This document shows, piece after piece, positions 12,617 through 25,608 of a stretch of 64,000 bases of DNA (its first letter is position 1; each line of letters begins with the position of its first letter). This DNA comes from Mermis nigrescens (lineage: Eukaryota > Nematoda > Enoplea > Mermithida > Mermithidae), in NCBI GenBank assembly GCA_036768485.1, contig JAVLUZ010000649.1, positions 1 through 64,000 on the forward strand, given 5' to 3'. The notes under the pieces are model-generated. The model saw only the letters and a program-made list of their open reading frames with translations. It made no database searches and was not told the origin of the DNA. Position numbers and translations under genes: made by a program.

Positions 12617-13333
12617 CAGGCTCGTATCCAATCCGGGATTCGGCCAAGGAGGAAGGGGGCGGACACAACATAAATTAGCCTACATCCAGGGTTTTTTTCA
12701 CAAGGTCCGTTTGTACATGTACAAAGATGGTCCCCAAAAGTCTTTGTACATTTTGTTCATGCGAATTTTTGTGTACTATAATGTGGTACAGTAGCGATTT
12801 TAGTGTGGTAAAACAGGGTTTTTCGACCTTTGGTAGTGTATTTTAGCCAATTTCTGGGTTTCTGTCGCCAAAAATTACTAAAAATTGTAGCGCCGAAAAA
12901 TTTGACATTTTTCCATTCTAAATGCAAATTCTGCCATTTTAAAGCTATATATACAAGACAAACAATTACTCATTTCGGCGCTCCATTCTAAAAGCAAATT
13001 CTGTCATTTTAAAGATATATATTTATATACAGGACAAACAATTACTCATTTCGGCGCGAAGCGCCGAAAATGTTCTGGAATTTTGCACCTTTTTACAGTT
13101 TTTGTCTTCCCAAAAATCTTTGTTCACGTACAAAGACGGTCCTAAGTGTCGATTTTTGGTCGCGCTAGAACCAAAATTATGGAAAATACGTTACATCTGA
13201 GGCGAAGCACCGAAAATTTGAAGATTTTATGCAAAAGACATGCAATTTCTCCATCTTTTCGTGCATTGTCTTATCCTTCAAAAAAATTTCGGCCAAGGGG
13301 TGTGCGGCGGCCGCTCCTCTAAATATGGCCCTG
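12617..13333. mobile_element. hAT-like CAGGCTCGTATC element containing a TTTGTACATG block
   Basis: The left terminus CAGGCTCGTATCC and the right terminus AATATGGCCCTG are inverted partners. Candidate TSD GGTGCATT / AGTGCACT (12609-12616, 13334-13341) agrees at 6 of 8. The interior from about 12688 is a copy of the TTTGTACATGTACAAAG family (compare 23758-24246) and holds a ~70-bp direct duplication at about 12905-13065. The perfect palindrome CGGCGCGAAGCGCCG sits at about 13049. Confidence 0.75.
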
Positions 13334-14584
13334 AGTGCACTTTATAACTTGTAGATAGAGAATTAAACGGAGATTACTTGATAACAAAAGTCGAATTTTC
13401 CACAATTTTTGTTCGCGCGGTTATCAAAGTCTGCACAAATTCATTGCTCATTTTAAATTCTTCAATTTAAAATCATCGAAAGGCAAACTTGGTGCATAAT
13501 AATAGAATAAGCTAATTTAAGGTTATTATATGCATGCCTTAGTTCAAGTCTTCTTAATTCAAGTTTATTGAATCCATAGTTTCCCACGGTCGAAACTCCA
13601 GCCGAAGTTCAAGACCACTGAATTTAGAGTTCTAGCCTATTTAGCAGATCAAATATAAAAACGATTAAAACCTACCTACATGAAACGTTTTAATGTAGAA
13701 AAGTATTTTTCAGCACTTTTAATCCAATTCCAACTCTTTCGTCACTTTTAAAAGTAAAAAAATATGAGATTTCATCAAAAATTTTGACTTATCAGATCAT
13801 TTTTATCACATTTTAGGCATTTTATAGGTAAACAAAACATAAATGTACTAGTCGGCTCGGAGCGCCGGAAAATTTCTAACATCTTTGCTACTTTTGTTCC
13901 CAAAAATCACGCAAAAAATGTTTGATGGTTCAAAATCGGCTGACCAGCTCTAGTGTAGAATGTACGTCAAGTTATGGGGACCGTATTTGTACTTGTCCAA
14001 GCAGACCCTGTACAAAAACAATGACTGCAATTTACTGCATGACCATTCCTGGATTGCACCCCCTCTCTGATCATCTCTACCTTGCCCGTGTATGATTTTT
14101 ATCCGTTACGAAAAAATTGCGAGAAGCAAAAATATGTCATCCATCCCGAGCTAAAGCTGTTATGCTGAGCGCAAACCATAGACAAGTTTAGTATCTTCCA
14201 CACCAAAATTTGAAAATCATTCGCAAACTGTAAAATCTTTTTGAAATCCTAAAAAATATTAATTTGAAACCTGGTTTTGTGACATCATGCTGAGATATGG
14301 TGGAAATAAACGTATAATTAAGTGAGAAGACATGAATTTAGTGTGCGCAAATGAACATCAAGGGAATGAAATGAAATGCGCAAAATATGATTAACTCAGA
14401 GAGCGAGTTATAAACAATATAATCTAGTCTACCAATGATCGATCGCGTCGTACACAGCATGGTACATTTGCTGCTAGCTTCTTTCGATTACGTTTCCCAT
14501 ATTTCTTTAAAATGAATCAATCTCTAATAGCGACAAAGCGCACACAAGTATTCTCCATAAAAGCTAAATAGAATAATAATTCAG
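13334..14584. other. Intergenic sequence with a weak repeat remnant
   Basis: Contains one palindrome-type box near 13853 (CTCGGAGCGCCGGAAAA) followed by a C-rich end near 14055. This suggests an old element whose borders are lost. No coding segment. Confidence 0.4.
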
Positions 14585-14585
14585 G

Positions 14586-15190
14586 CCCGAACCCGAGTCC
14601 GGCCACTAAAATCGGGCCCGGGTCCAGAGGCCTTAAAACCGATCGGGCCCGGGCCAGGTCGGGTCTGGGTACCCGGTCTATCCCTGCCACCTAGACTAAA
14701 CAAGTTCCAAGAAAGAGTATATATAGCATAGAACCCAGTGCCGAAAAATTTGAAGATTTTTGCCGTTTGATCTAAATTTTGCGCAATATAAAATTATGCA
14801 GAACAGAAAATCTTGATTCCGAAGCAAGAATCAAGGAAATAACTTAGGCAGGTTATCTTAGATTATCTACTACGGATGCAGCGGATACCCGCACCCGCTG
14901 TTACTCGACTCTTTTTTGGTACCAGCACCCGCACTGGCATCCGCTATCCCAAAATTTCAATACCCGCACCCGCTAAATATATTATCATGAAAAAATGGTT
15001 AGCGGGTATGAAAGATAATTACCTATCTAAAAAATTAACAAAAAGTATTTTAGCCCAAAACCAGATAGGAAAATCCATTGCAACTTTTTAGGTCTTGATA
15101 GACACGCCCCAGCAATCCCCGGCCATTTTTCAGCATCCCCGGCCCCGGCCGGGGCAAGGTCAAAAAATGGCCGGGGCCGGGAAAAATTTA
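14586..15190. repeat. Cluster of GC-rich palindromic hAT-terminus fragments
   Basis: Three blocks of different type lie close together in AT-rich surroundings. At 14586-14687 there is CAGGCCCGAACCCG through iterated CGGGCCCGGG to GTCTATCCCTG. At 14877-14975 ACCCGCACCCGC recurs three or four times. At 15108-15182 there are repeats of CCCCGGCC and GGCCGGGG. Each looks like the subterminal array of a separate element, as at 3810 and 8184. Confidence 0.6.
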
Positions 15191-15879
15191 GTGTAATTCG
15201 TATATTGTACAGGCTGTGATACTGGCACTTATTCATCAATGAGCAAGTGTTAATTTTCAGAACTGTACTGATTAGACCATATGTATACTTACTTAGCCCT
15301 TGTTATAACTTTGCTACTGTGTATAAATGAGCTTTTACTGAATAAATGTTCAGGAAAATCTGTATGTTTTCGATTCCTCCACTTAACTTATTTAAACTAA
15401 ATGCTACTTTTAACTCATTCATTCATAGCTATGGCTAAAAGATTTACAGTTGACAAATACGTTCTATTTCTAGTTTGAAATTGTACGTTTTCAACAAAGT
15501 ATTTTTACAAAAAACACTTTTACATTTAATTGAATGGGAACCGCGTACTTCAAAACGCGTTTCTTGTGTAATAGTTATTAGGACGGAGGTTAATTATAGG
15601 CGAATGTAAACTACGCTGCAGAATTGCGTTCGATCCGATAAACTAAATGTCTCAAATAGTTTCCTAAGGTCCAGAGTTGAGGGAGGGGTGAAATCCCAAA
15701 TTGGAGGACCAGAAAATTAAGTAGAGGACTATTGTTAGCCGACTCTATTCTGTTGTACGAGCTTCTTGTGCTTGTACAAATATCTCCGAAAAGGTCTTTG
15801 AATGAGCTGACAAATTTTTGTAGCTATATTATATAAATATATTTTTAAACATACACATTTTCGCATACTATTAGTAAGT
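15191..15879. other. Intergenic sequence, nothing recognised
   Basis: AT-rich, with no paired termini, tandem array or splice-bounded coding segment noted. Confidence 0.35.
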
Positions 15880-17110
15880 GACAGTTTTTTGTACAATGTA
15901 TCTTTGTATATACATGAACAAAGATGGTACCCAAAAAGTCTTTGTACATTTTGTACCAGTTTTTTTGTACTTGGCCCGTTTGTGCATGTACAAAGATGGT
16001 CCCCAAAAGTCTTTGTACATTTTGTACACACAAATTTTTGGTTACTATAATATGGTACAGTAGCGAACTTAGTGTGGTAAAACAGGGTCTTTTGACTTTT
16101 GATTGTATATTTTAGCTAATTTCTGGGTTTCTTACGCCAAAAATTGCTAAAATTGTGTCTTTAAAGATATATAGGACAGACAATTTTTCATATAGGAGTG
16201 AAGCGCCGAAAAATTTTTGGAATTTTACACCTTTTTACAGTTTTTATCTTCCCAAAAATCTCTGTACATGTACAAAGATAGTTCTGAAGAGTCTTTGTAC
16301 ATCGGGGAAAATCTTTGGCGAATACAAAAAAATACTGTTTTGTATATGCAAATTTTTGTATACTTTAAAATGGTACAGTAACGATTTCAGTGTGGTAGAA
16401 CATAGTATTTCGACCTTTAGTAGTGCATTTGGCTAATTTTTGGGTTTCTGAATATTTGACATTGTTCAATTTTTTCATTCTAAACGCATAATTGCTTATT
16501 ACAAGATTTAATTCGCATATTACAATTTTTGTAATATTTCTGATTTTGTAGTACAAGTTGTTTTAGCTTTCTTAGTCGAGTTTTATGTGTGAATTCCATC
16601 AAAAGCTCATAAAAATTTCGGCACTTCGCGCCGAACTAATATGAAGTAAATTCAGGCCGAATTATCACATTTAGAAGAAGTACGGTCTTTTTGTATTCGG
16701 CGATTTTTGCTTTTGTACAAAGACGTTTCAGGACCGACTTTGTACATGTACAAAGATTTTTGAAGAACAAAAACTGTAAAAGGTGTAGATTCCTAATTGC
16801 AAATTCTGCCATTTTGAAGATTTTCAGGGGTATACCCCCTTCCCTGAAAATAGCCGAGAAATATACATGTGACGGGGGGTTTGGGCCATCCCCCATCCAT
16901 GCTTTGAAGCACCGAACTTCCTTGAAAGCCAGAAAATATTTGACCACCCTCCCCCATTTTTTGGCGAAAACCTGCGCTTTTTTGGCTATTTTCATGTGTT
17001 TTTACCATTTTTGATCTAGTCGCTAACCCCCTCCTTTTAAGAATGGCGAGGGACCCCTACCCTAGATTTCCAGCCGTTACATGTATGCTGAGGGACCCTC
17101 ATAAAATTTT
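15880..17110. repeat. Composite of TTTGTACATGTACAAAG elements
   Basis: At least three partial copies of the family seen intact at 23758-24246. They share TTTGTACATGTACAAAGA (about 15990, 16265, 16745), TATGGTACAGTAGCGA-type blocks (about 16050, 16370) and the CTGGGTTTCT box (about 16122, 16441). Two GGCGC palindromes occur (about 16199, 16619). The 16800-17100 part is a different C/G-rich repeat. The short open frames here (61-119 codons, several overlapping on both strands) look like repeat artefacts. Confidence 0.65.
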
Positions 17111-18842
17111 AAGCGATTACATGCATCTTTTATAGTGATAGTTTATCTATTTACTCTAGCTCACAATCTAAAATAATGCATCACTTCGTGAAATTCTAAT
17201 AGTTAGGTACACTTTTGTCATACTAAAAAATTAAGTTCAAAAAATTCAAAAGGTTTTCACCAAAAATCGTCTGACAGTGACTTGTGTCTTAAACCCTAAG
17301 GGGAATAATACCCCTCCCCTTATGGGAATGTGTGATGTCTCATTTATTACATCCAATACCTATTGCATCCAATCGCTACAGCAGCAGTAGCAGTAGCAAA
17401 GATTCGAATAATATAAAGTGTGCTAATAGCAGCGACATAGACTTTATTGATGATTCAGACAATAAAACACCGGACTAAATTTGTTTCTTGTGACATAAAT
17501 AGTAATAAAACTTGATATGAAAAGGCGCACCTAACTTTGCGCTTGCAATATACTACTGAATGGAGCAGTCACTCATTATTTCTTTTCCTATGCCCACCCC
17601 AAGTATGTGTCATGCAATAATACTTTCCTTGTCTGACCACGGCCAGCCCCGGTACCGCCCCGGCCCCGGCCAAAAAAGTCGCCCCGGTCGATCACAAGAC
17701 ACAACATATATTCCAAAACAGTGCTACTGCCAGAATTACTTCACAGGGCTCCCCATTATATTATTTGTGCGACCTGTTTAAGTTAAATGCTTAACATGTT
17801 CTTCACGGTTTTGATAAAAGCTGTGATAAAACTTCACTACAATTTTTAAACATTCATGAAGCAATAGATCATATATTACTGAAGAACATACATACGTACA
17901 AATAAGGAAGCTATTAACAATAATTATGTACGTGTGGATGACAGATTTCATAAGAGATCAGTCAAATAAGATTTTAGGTGAGCGTCGCAACTAAAAAGTT
18001 TAAACCATTTCTTCTTTGTGTCACATATAAACAACTAAAGAGCAGTCTGCAAATCAACGGTTGCTTGCATACTGCATAGCGTACAAGAATGTGTAAGTAT
18101 AAATTAGAATAAGAACATATATAAGCATATGCGCAATTCCATTTCTCAGTTCCCTTTTCAATACAAAAATTTTCGAAAATCTTGGCGCTTAGTATAGATT
18201 GTTCTTCTCAAAATACGTGTGAAGATGACAAGATTAGACGTAACATGCTAACAGTAAACATTAGGAGGAATGTGCATTCTTATAGCTAAAGTACCTAGAT
18301 AAAATGTTCACGCAAAAGTCATGGAATACAAAGCTCTTAAACGACGTGCCATTTCAGCTGCACGCGTTTAAATATGAGCTGTAAAGAAAAACATCCACTG
18401 AAGTGCTTCTAATACCTAGCTGAATCTCACAACAATATTTTCTAATTCATATTTTTTAATTTTTTATTCAGATGAGGCCTTTCCCAAACTTAAACGTCAA
18501 CCCATATTTCTCTAGAGCTAAGCAACGTCTTGCACACATAAACATATATATAACAGTACATACTATTACCACCAAACACATTAACAAGAATAAAACAATC
18601 ACAATAATTAAAGGAAACAAATGGAAAAAATTTCAAAAATCAAAAAATTAATTAAAATTAGAAATCAATCAGAATCAAGCGAATTAAAAAAAATGTAAAA
18701 ACAGTGTAGTAATCGGTAATGAATTCGGTGAAACACTCCAAAAGTCGTGAGAAGCTTCTCGCATTGTTACACTTTTTAGGCCCGAATTTCAGCTTTATAT
18801 CTAGGCCAGACAAAGGTAAATAGGTGCAGGAAACTCATATTC
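17111..18842. other. Intergenic sequence with one GC-rich block
   Basis: The block at about 17640-17695 iterates CCCCGGCC and ends GCCCCGGTCGATCACAAG, resembling the right terminus of 8184-10260. Otherwise AT-rich without recognisable genes. Confidence 0.4.
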
Positions 18843-19012
18843 AGGCCCGTATCCAGGGGGTAGGGGACACGCGGTGCCTCCCCCCCAAATAAAATGTGAG
18901 CAGGGCGCGCGGTTTAAACACTGCATTTTTAGTTTTTATGCAACCTAAAGCGTCTTCCGCATCAGTATATATAGGCAATTAAGGTTGTGCCCCCCCGAAA
19001 CAATCCCACGGC
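18843..19012. mobile_element. Left end of a CAGGCCCGTATCC element
   Basis: CAGGCCCGTATCCAGGGGG matches the termini at 7109 and 12617. The run of C at about 18991 may be the start of its other end. No TSD, and no right border is certain. Confidence 0.4.
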
Positions 19013-20481
19013 AGTAATTATTTGCAGTCAACTGCAGGTAATATAGCACACAATGTAAAATTATCTGCAGTCAAAAACCAGCAGCCTAGACTGCAAATAA
19101 TATAGCACACAACGTAAAATTATATGCAGTCAAAAAACCAGAGGCCTAGACTGCAGGCAATATAGCACACAATGTAAAATTATTTGCAGTCAAAAACCAG
19201 CGGTCTAGACAGCAGGTAATACAGCACACAATGTGATATTATATATGCAGTCAAGTTCAATGTTTATTGATATGGGAAGCTGGCGCTTTGCTCGCATTTT
19301 AACCTGTAGTAGATGGTTTTAGAAGGCACTTTTACTTTAGATGGTCTGGCAGATTTGCTTCCTCAATAGGGAATGTTTTTTTCGCACTGCATGGGTAGCA
19401 GCTTAATAGCTGCCCATCCACCCATTAGCGCATTTTGATGAGCCAGCGTAAGCTCTGGTCCTGCATGATAGGTATTGCTTAACTGTTGCTGTTCTTGTCC
19501 TCATTCTAAGGAATTGTTTTACTTTAGTGGACATGAAATTATACAGCTGTGGCGACAGTAATTGCTTGCGAATCAGATTGGTGCCAGACATGGAGTAAGC
19601 CTAAGGCATAAATGGAGCAAAAATTGCTCCGCTCGCTTCGCTTGCTCCGCAATTTTCGCTCCATTTATCTCAGGCTTAGCCCATGCGCTGGCATCAATGT
19701 GAATGCACATAACTAAGCCTAAGCCTAAGACATTGGTAACCCCGCTCAGTCACAGTCCCCCCAATTCCGAGACTAATACGAAACATTCCCAAATGCTTTT
19801 CGGAATCCTTGTTTCACATGGTCGAATAAACTTTGAAGCATTTTATTTCCACTAAAATAAAACAATTCCCCAGAATGAGGACAATACAAATACAAATACA
19901 AATATTTTATTTTCGTCGCACAAAAAAGAACACAATAAGAAAAGAAACATTAATATACAATGCAATACAATTATAAATAAACATTCAACATGAATCATCA
20001 TACAAGATCACATATTCTAAAAGCAAGAAATTATTAATTAAAGTACATTTATATGAGATTAGTGCAAAACACGGAGGTAGGCGCGCAGGCTAAATAAATT
20101 ATGCACTTAGAACCCGCCCCTAGCACAGCAACAGCTACTCACTATCTATCATGCAGGACCAGAGCTAACGCTGGCCCATCAAAATGCGCTAATGAGTGAC
20201 TAGGCAACTACTGAAGCTGCTACCCATGCAGTGCAAAAAAACTTTACCTGGAGGAAGCAAATCTATCAGACCATCTCAAATGAAAGTGCCTTCTAAAACC
20301 ATCTACCACAGATTGAAATGCGAGGGCAGCGCCAGCTTACCATATCAATAAGCATTCAACTTGACTGCATATAATATCACATCCTGTGCTATAGTACCTG
20401 CAGTCTAGGCCGCTGGTTTTTGACTGCATATAATTTTACATTGTGTGCTATTTTACCTGAAGTTGACTGCAAATAATTACT
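19013..20481. mobile_element. Foldback element with tandem repeats inside long inverted arms
   Basis: The left arm (19013-about 19470) and right arm (about 20143-20481) are inverted copies along their whole length, including the ends AGTAATTATTTGCAGTCAAC. Near each tip is a ~57-60-bp tandem unit containing GCAGTCAAAAACCAG and AATATAGCACACAATG: about four copies on the left but two on the right. The loop carries an unrelated hairpin repeat (19577-19699). No open frame of transposase size. Structure as in foldback/Galileo-type elements; the family itself is not recognised. Confidence 0.82.
19577..19699. repeat. Long hairpin repeat, copy 1
   Basis: A near-continuous inverted repeat from ATTGGTGCCAG to CTGGCATCAAT. 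The core AGCAAAAATTGCTCCGC is followed by TCGCTTCGCTTGCTCCGC, and AAGCCTAAGG/CTCAGGCTTA lie in the arms. Its homologue is 25609-25732. Confidence 0.8.
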
Positions 20482-21733
20482 AACAAACACCACCCAAAGT
20501 CGGACGTCCCTCCAACCCCCCCCCCATAGGCGTAGCCAGAATTTTCACCAGAGGGGGAATTCCAAACAAAAAATTTTTCGTCTAAATAAACACATAAAAA
20601 TGTGTGGGGCCGTTAAATAACGTGTTTTTTGGGCTTTTCACATCATCCTGCACGATTTGAGCCATTAAAAATTGAATTTTCTTAAAAAGTTTTTCATGTT
20701 TTGACGGAAAAAATGCTTCTTATGCGCACGAACCGCTAATTTTTTGATTTTCCACCAATAAAACGGTAGAAACTGCCAAATAATAGAATAAACCGGCGCA
20801 AAGCACCGAATTTTTCGATTTTTCATCGCAAAACAGCATCACGCAACCATATTGCTCACTTTTTGAAAATGTAAAAATTTTCCCCGGGGGAAGGAGGAAT
20901 TCGGCATTGGTTTAGCTGGTTCACATATGTATTAAGATAGCCACGTTATAGGTACGTATACAGCAAGTAATATCCCGTGAAAGCAGCCACCAAACTGGTT
21001 TGATTTGAGTCAAGTCAAAAACAAATAAGGCAGTCATCAGATTGGCTTAATTCTAGAATAGATAGAAGTCACAGAATTTAAATTAATGGGGATTTATTGT
21101 AAGATTATCAGTTGTAAGGAAGATATTCAAAAGAAATTATCGACGGAAAGCATTTAGAAGGGGAGAAATTGAGGAATGAAGTTGTAAAGTGATAGAAGCA
21201 CAAAGTATGGGAAGGCGAGTGCCGTAAACGGCGCACTGATTAATCTAATGTATACTGATGCATACATGTAGGTACGCAATGTTTGGGGAAGGCGACTGTG
21301 AAAATCGTCGCAATGATTGATCGAATTGTCATGTGTACATAGGTATGTGAGTAGGTACATAGGTAATATGTACATTCATTATCGAAGGCGACGGCGATAA
21401 TGCTGACAATTGATGAATCTATTATGAATTAAAGAAGAACAGGTTAATTCGAACATATGTGCACACGATGAACGTTTATAAAGGACATAATGCATTTATT
21501 GGTTTCTATGTATAGCTTGAACCAACATTATGTACTTTAATGAATACACTGTGATTGGTCGATGTAAGTTTACATGACTATTATAAAAGAATGTAAGTTA
21601 GGCGGATTTACTGTTGCCTTGATAGAACACTCTTTTCCTAATGCATTGGAGAAAAGTTGTGCTTAACATCACAGGCAGGTGATCTGTGGAACACATCTGA
21701 ATGACAATTCTTAATGTACTGTAGGGTGTTAGA
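20482..21733. other. Repeat fragments between foldback and hAT-like element
   Basis: Contains a GGCGTAGCCAG-type terminus at 20525 with a palindrome near 20790. From about 20905 to 21050 there is a partial copy of the GCATTGGTTTAGCTGGTTCA repeat that is longer at 49457-49858. No gene. Confidence 0.5.
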
Positions 21734-21995
21734 CAGTGAACGACCGAAGCTCCAAAATTTTGCTTCGTCCGAAGCCAAAGCTTCGGCCAGCTCTTGCTTC
21801 GGCTTCGGCCGATGCTTCGGCCAAAGGCCGAAGGCTGAAGCTTCGGCCAAAGGCCAAAGGCCGAATCTGTATAAATTCTTTAGTCTAATTCTGATTAGTA
21901 CAAAGAATGAATTGCGAATTGAGCCATAACTATGACAGTTAAGCTTGATTATGTTTCAGGAGTAAATATGAAGTAATAAAACAGTGTCATTCGTT

Positions 21996-23401
21996 CAGAG
22001 GCGTAGCCAGGATTTTGGTTCGGGGGGGGGCATACACAAAAAATTTGTTGAGACTACTTTTGCATTGAATGCCAGTACCATTATGTACCTATAGTAAAAC
22101 TGAGTTTTTCGACCTTTAATAGTGTATCCTAGCTAATTAATGGGTTTCTGATGATCAAAAATACAAAATTGTGTTGCGGCGCGAAGCGCCAAAAACTTTC
22201 AAAATCTTTACCGTTTTCATGTAGAATTTACGGCCTTTTTATTAAAAACATTTCGAAAATCATAAGTAATGCAAAACACCAAGGAATATACTTATTTTTT
22301 TACCGCTCTTAACATTTTGCAGCTCTGTGAATACTAAAATTATCAAATTTGTACAAAACAATATTGACACTCTAAGCTTCTAAACTGCGAGTTACTAGCT
22401 TACTAAGTAGATATTTGGCCTGATCTAGGCTTTTAAACGCAATGCTAGAGCTTTGCAAAAAAAGAACAATAACCAGGGGTGCTATGCGCCGGAAAATTTT
22501 GACGTTTTTGCTCTTTGAACTCCATTTATACCGCTTAAATCATACGGAATAGACAAACGAATTGCGGAGCGAAGCGCCATAAAGTTTTATAAATTCCTAA
22601 CCCTTTTACCTTTTTGTCTTCCCAAAAATCTCGTTGCACACTTTCTATGAGATTTTACGACTGGAGGGTCTGTGGTGGAGCGCCCAAACACCCCCAGCGG
22701 GATCCAGGGCAGGACCCCAGAAAATTTTGTAAAAAATACATTAATGGTAAATACTAACCTCGCAAAATTAGCCAAATCTCGATTCTGAATTAAGCCCAAA
22801 AACACTCCTACATTGTAAAAGATTTTTGAGCTGAAATGCGTTTTTTGACCTCTGCTAAGTATATAGCGCAGCAACGGATCACTGCCAATAAGATATAGAA
22901 AGATGGATCAATAAAAATTTTGTTCTTACCGTTTTCAGGCCCATTTGTGGCCTTCTTATTAACAAAATGTAGTTCAGAGAACAAGAAATGCGCAAAAACA
23001 TAAGCCATTCCATATTATTCAAAATAGGATTATGTATCCTTCTAAAGAAAGACTTAAAAAAAGAAAAGAATAGACAAACTGGTATGCAATCATTTTCGCA
23101 CTTTTACTATTATGCTCAACAAGTATGCGCAGTTTCATTCAACGAGCAAATAGAGCATCAAATCACTAAGGCGATGTGAATTGCTGGATTATTCTAGCTA
23201 ATTAAAACTCTTAAACTCATTGAATCTATATGACAATAAATATGATAATGACTCGGCGCAAAGCGCCTGTAAATTTTGACGTTTTTTGCCTTTTAGAACT
23301 CAATTTTCTGGACACAGTTATTACACTAGAAAAATCAACAAAATTTTAGAAAAATTTTGGAGAGGGCATGTGCCCCCAATGCACCCCTAGCTACGCCTAT
23401 G
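21996..23401. mobile_element. hAT-like GGCGTAGCCAG element (nested, inverted relative to 4430 and 8687)
   Basis: The termini CAGAGGCGTAGCCAG and CTAGCTACGCCTATG are inverted copies. The TSD CATTCGTT / CATTCATT (21988-21995, 23402-23409) matches at 7 of 8. Compared with 4430-5737 the interior runs in the opposite direction and carries the same AATCTCGTTG block near 22625. It has four palindromes (about 22173, 22482, 22566, 23253). Confidence 0.88.
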
Positions 23402-23757
23402 CATTCATTGCAAAAATTTTATTCAAAAGCGCAATGAATTCTCTTCAGTAGCACTGATTTTATTATTAGACATTTCTTCTATATCAGCAGCTAATACGTA
23501 TCGATCATCATCAGATTTACTATCCTGAATATATAAAAATATAATGTATTATTAGGAATAAAGCCTAGAATTCTTGAGAATTATGAAAACAATTAATTGA
23601 TTGATTCCTAATTTTCATGCTGATACTTGAATTTGTAGAAGTAAGGTAGACATAAACGCAAATAGAGATTTCTTCCCATTATTAGATGCAGAAGTTTAAG
23701 AAAGTTAACACGTCGACCATGAAGCAATTGTTTAATACAAAACAGAATGGTACATAG

Positions 23758-24246
23758 CAGTGTTTTTTGTACTCGGCAAAGATTAAATTAGCTACAATAC
23801 ACTACCAAAAGGCGAACAACTCCGTTTTTACTACACTGAAATTGCTACTGTACCATATTCTAGTACCCAAAAATTTGTGTGTACAAAATGTACAAAGAGT
23901 TTTGGAAAGACAAAAACTATAGAAAGGTGTATTATTCCCAAAAAATTTTTAATGAGTGATTTTTTTTCCTATATATCTTTAAAATAGCAGAATTTGCATT
24001 TAAAATGGAAAAATGTCAAATTTTTGGGCGCTTTGAGTCGTTTTGAAACCATTCTTAGTAATTTTTGGCGTCAGAAACCCAGAAATTAGCTAAAATACAC
24101 TACCAAAGATCAAAAACCCTGTTTTACCACACTAAAATCGCTACTGTACTATAATAGTACACAAAAAGTTATATGTACAAAATGTACAAAGACTTTTAGG
24201 GATCATCTTTGTACATGTACAAACGGAAATTGTTAAAAAAACACTG
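23758..24246. mobile_element. TTTGTAC-family element with intact borders
   Basis: CAGTGTTTTTTGTAC at the left and AAAAAAACACTG at the right are hAT-style termini. The TSD GTACATAG / GTACACAG (23750-23757, 24247-24254) matches at 7 of 8. The inner TTTGTACATGTACAAA palindrome is at about 24211. It defines the borders for the partial copies at 12.7 and 15.9-16.8 kb. Confidence 0.8.
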
Positions 24247-24736
24247 GTACACAGTAGACACATGATATACAACAAGTACAAAGATGGCGCTGGAATTTCG
24301 AGTAAACAAAGGCATGCCTTCGTTTGTGAGACATGTTATTATACAGGTATGGCTTTTCCCTAAAGTGTCTCGTCATTTTAGCGATTGCTAGTGATTCATT
24401 CATATTCGAACTTTTCTAAAAATGGAAACAGATGCGGAGCGGATGCAATGCCTAAATGAGTCAGCTTTCGTTCTTGGTATATGGTTGCTTGCTCTTTATA
24501 TAGTTAAAGTTACTGTTGTGAGCATATTTTTAACAAAACTTTAAGTGACTAGAAGATAAATTGAACTAAATGGCGTCGTCTGTGGTTAGTTATATTGCAT
24601 ATTGTCTAAATTTTAATGCGAATAAAAAACTGCCATGAAAAAGCTTCGGCCTTTGGCCTTTTTTTCATTCTTGCTTTGGCCAAGAAAACACCCCAGCTTC
24701 GGCCGAAGCCAAAGCTTTGGTCGTTCCCTGATGTTA

Positions 24737-24970
24737 GATTAGTAATCTTTTGCTCGCGTGGAAGTTTTCTCTATGCAAATTTTTTATTATCATGAGTGAT
24801 TTATGTAATAGGCGCTTGTTCTTGCGAGAATTATTTATTACAGATAGTTTTAGATTAGTAACCTTATGCTCACATGGAAGTCGACGTTGTCTTTCCATGC
24901 AAAATTTTTATCAATCATATGAGTGATTTACGTTGTTCCGGATGTGAGAATTGCTTATTCTGGTTGTTTA
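24737..24970. repeat. ~115-bp direct duplication
   Basis: Two adjacent diverged copies share TTAGATTAGTAA, CATGGAAGT-like, CATGAGTGATTTA and GCGAGAATT-like blocks in the same order. The hAT-like element 21734-24730 is inserted at the left edge. Confidence 0.7.
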
Positions 24971-25224
24971 CGCTCTACTGTGCTGCTGTGTAATACGCAT
25001 TTCGTATATTGGATTGTGATCAAGATTGTTATGCTTTGCGCAGTTGCTGCATTCTAAGAATGTACCTTAATCTCACAGAAATTAAATAACTATCCGACGA
25101 TTTGGCGAAGCACTGACAATTGGTATAAGATTGTCAATTAGTATCGAAGGAGCCGGATTAAAAATCTGATAGGTGTGGAGGAGCATTGAAATTAACCATT
25201 TTGACAGCGGCTATTGATACGGAA

Positions 25225-25350
25225 ATCAGATTTTGTTTAGATGTGGCACATTTGTCAAACGCTTGAAACTATTGATATACACATTTTTATCATCAGATTT
25301 TGTTTTGACGTGGCACATTAATCGAACATTTGAAACTATTGATTTACGAA
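25225..25350. repeat. ~85-bp direct duplication
   Basis: Two copies of an ATCAGATTTTGTTT, GTGGCACATT, CGAAC, TTGAAACTATTGAT series. No coding support. Confidence 0.65.
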
Positions 25351-25608
25351 ATTTTATCCAGCGACTGCTGAAAGGCGTACAACTGTCTGGATCAGCACGG
25401 ATATCAAGAGATAAAGGTGAGTGAGAATTTACACTTCAGTAATTATAATAATGGTCATGTAAACAATCCGGTGATCAATTTTTTTGTTAGTGTTAGTTAG
25501 AAAGGGAAGGATTACGTATATTTTGACAAATAAGGGTGCTAGCCTCATTTTCTTCCTATGTCTCTTCTAATATTTATTTTTTAGGCTTAGGCTTAGTATG
25601 TGCCTTGA

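Larger units (their letters stand above)
21734..24730. mobile_element. hAT-like element with CTTCGGCC subterminal array, carrying two further elements
   Basis: The termini CAGTGAACGACCGAAGC and GCTTTGGTCGTTCCCTG are inverted copies. The TSD GTGTTAGA / ATGTTAGA (21726-21733, 24731-24738) matches at 7 of 8. The left subterminal block (about 21745-21865) iterates GGCTTCGGCC and AAGGCCGAAG; the right block (about 24640-24720) has the same motifs. Elements 21996-23401 and 23758-24246 lie inside. No transposase recognised. Confidence 0.88.

Noticed and set aside
16636..17014. 107-119-codon frames on both strands
   Set aside because: They cover C/G-rich transposon remnants and the TTTGTACATG repeat; translations include repeat motifs and no family.
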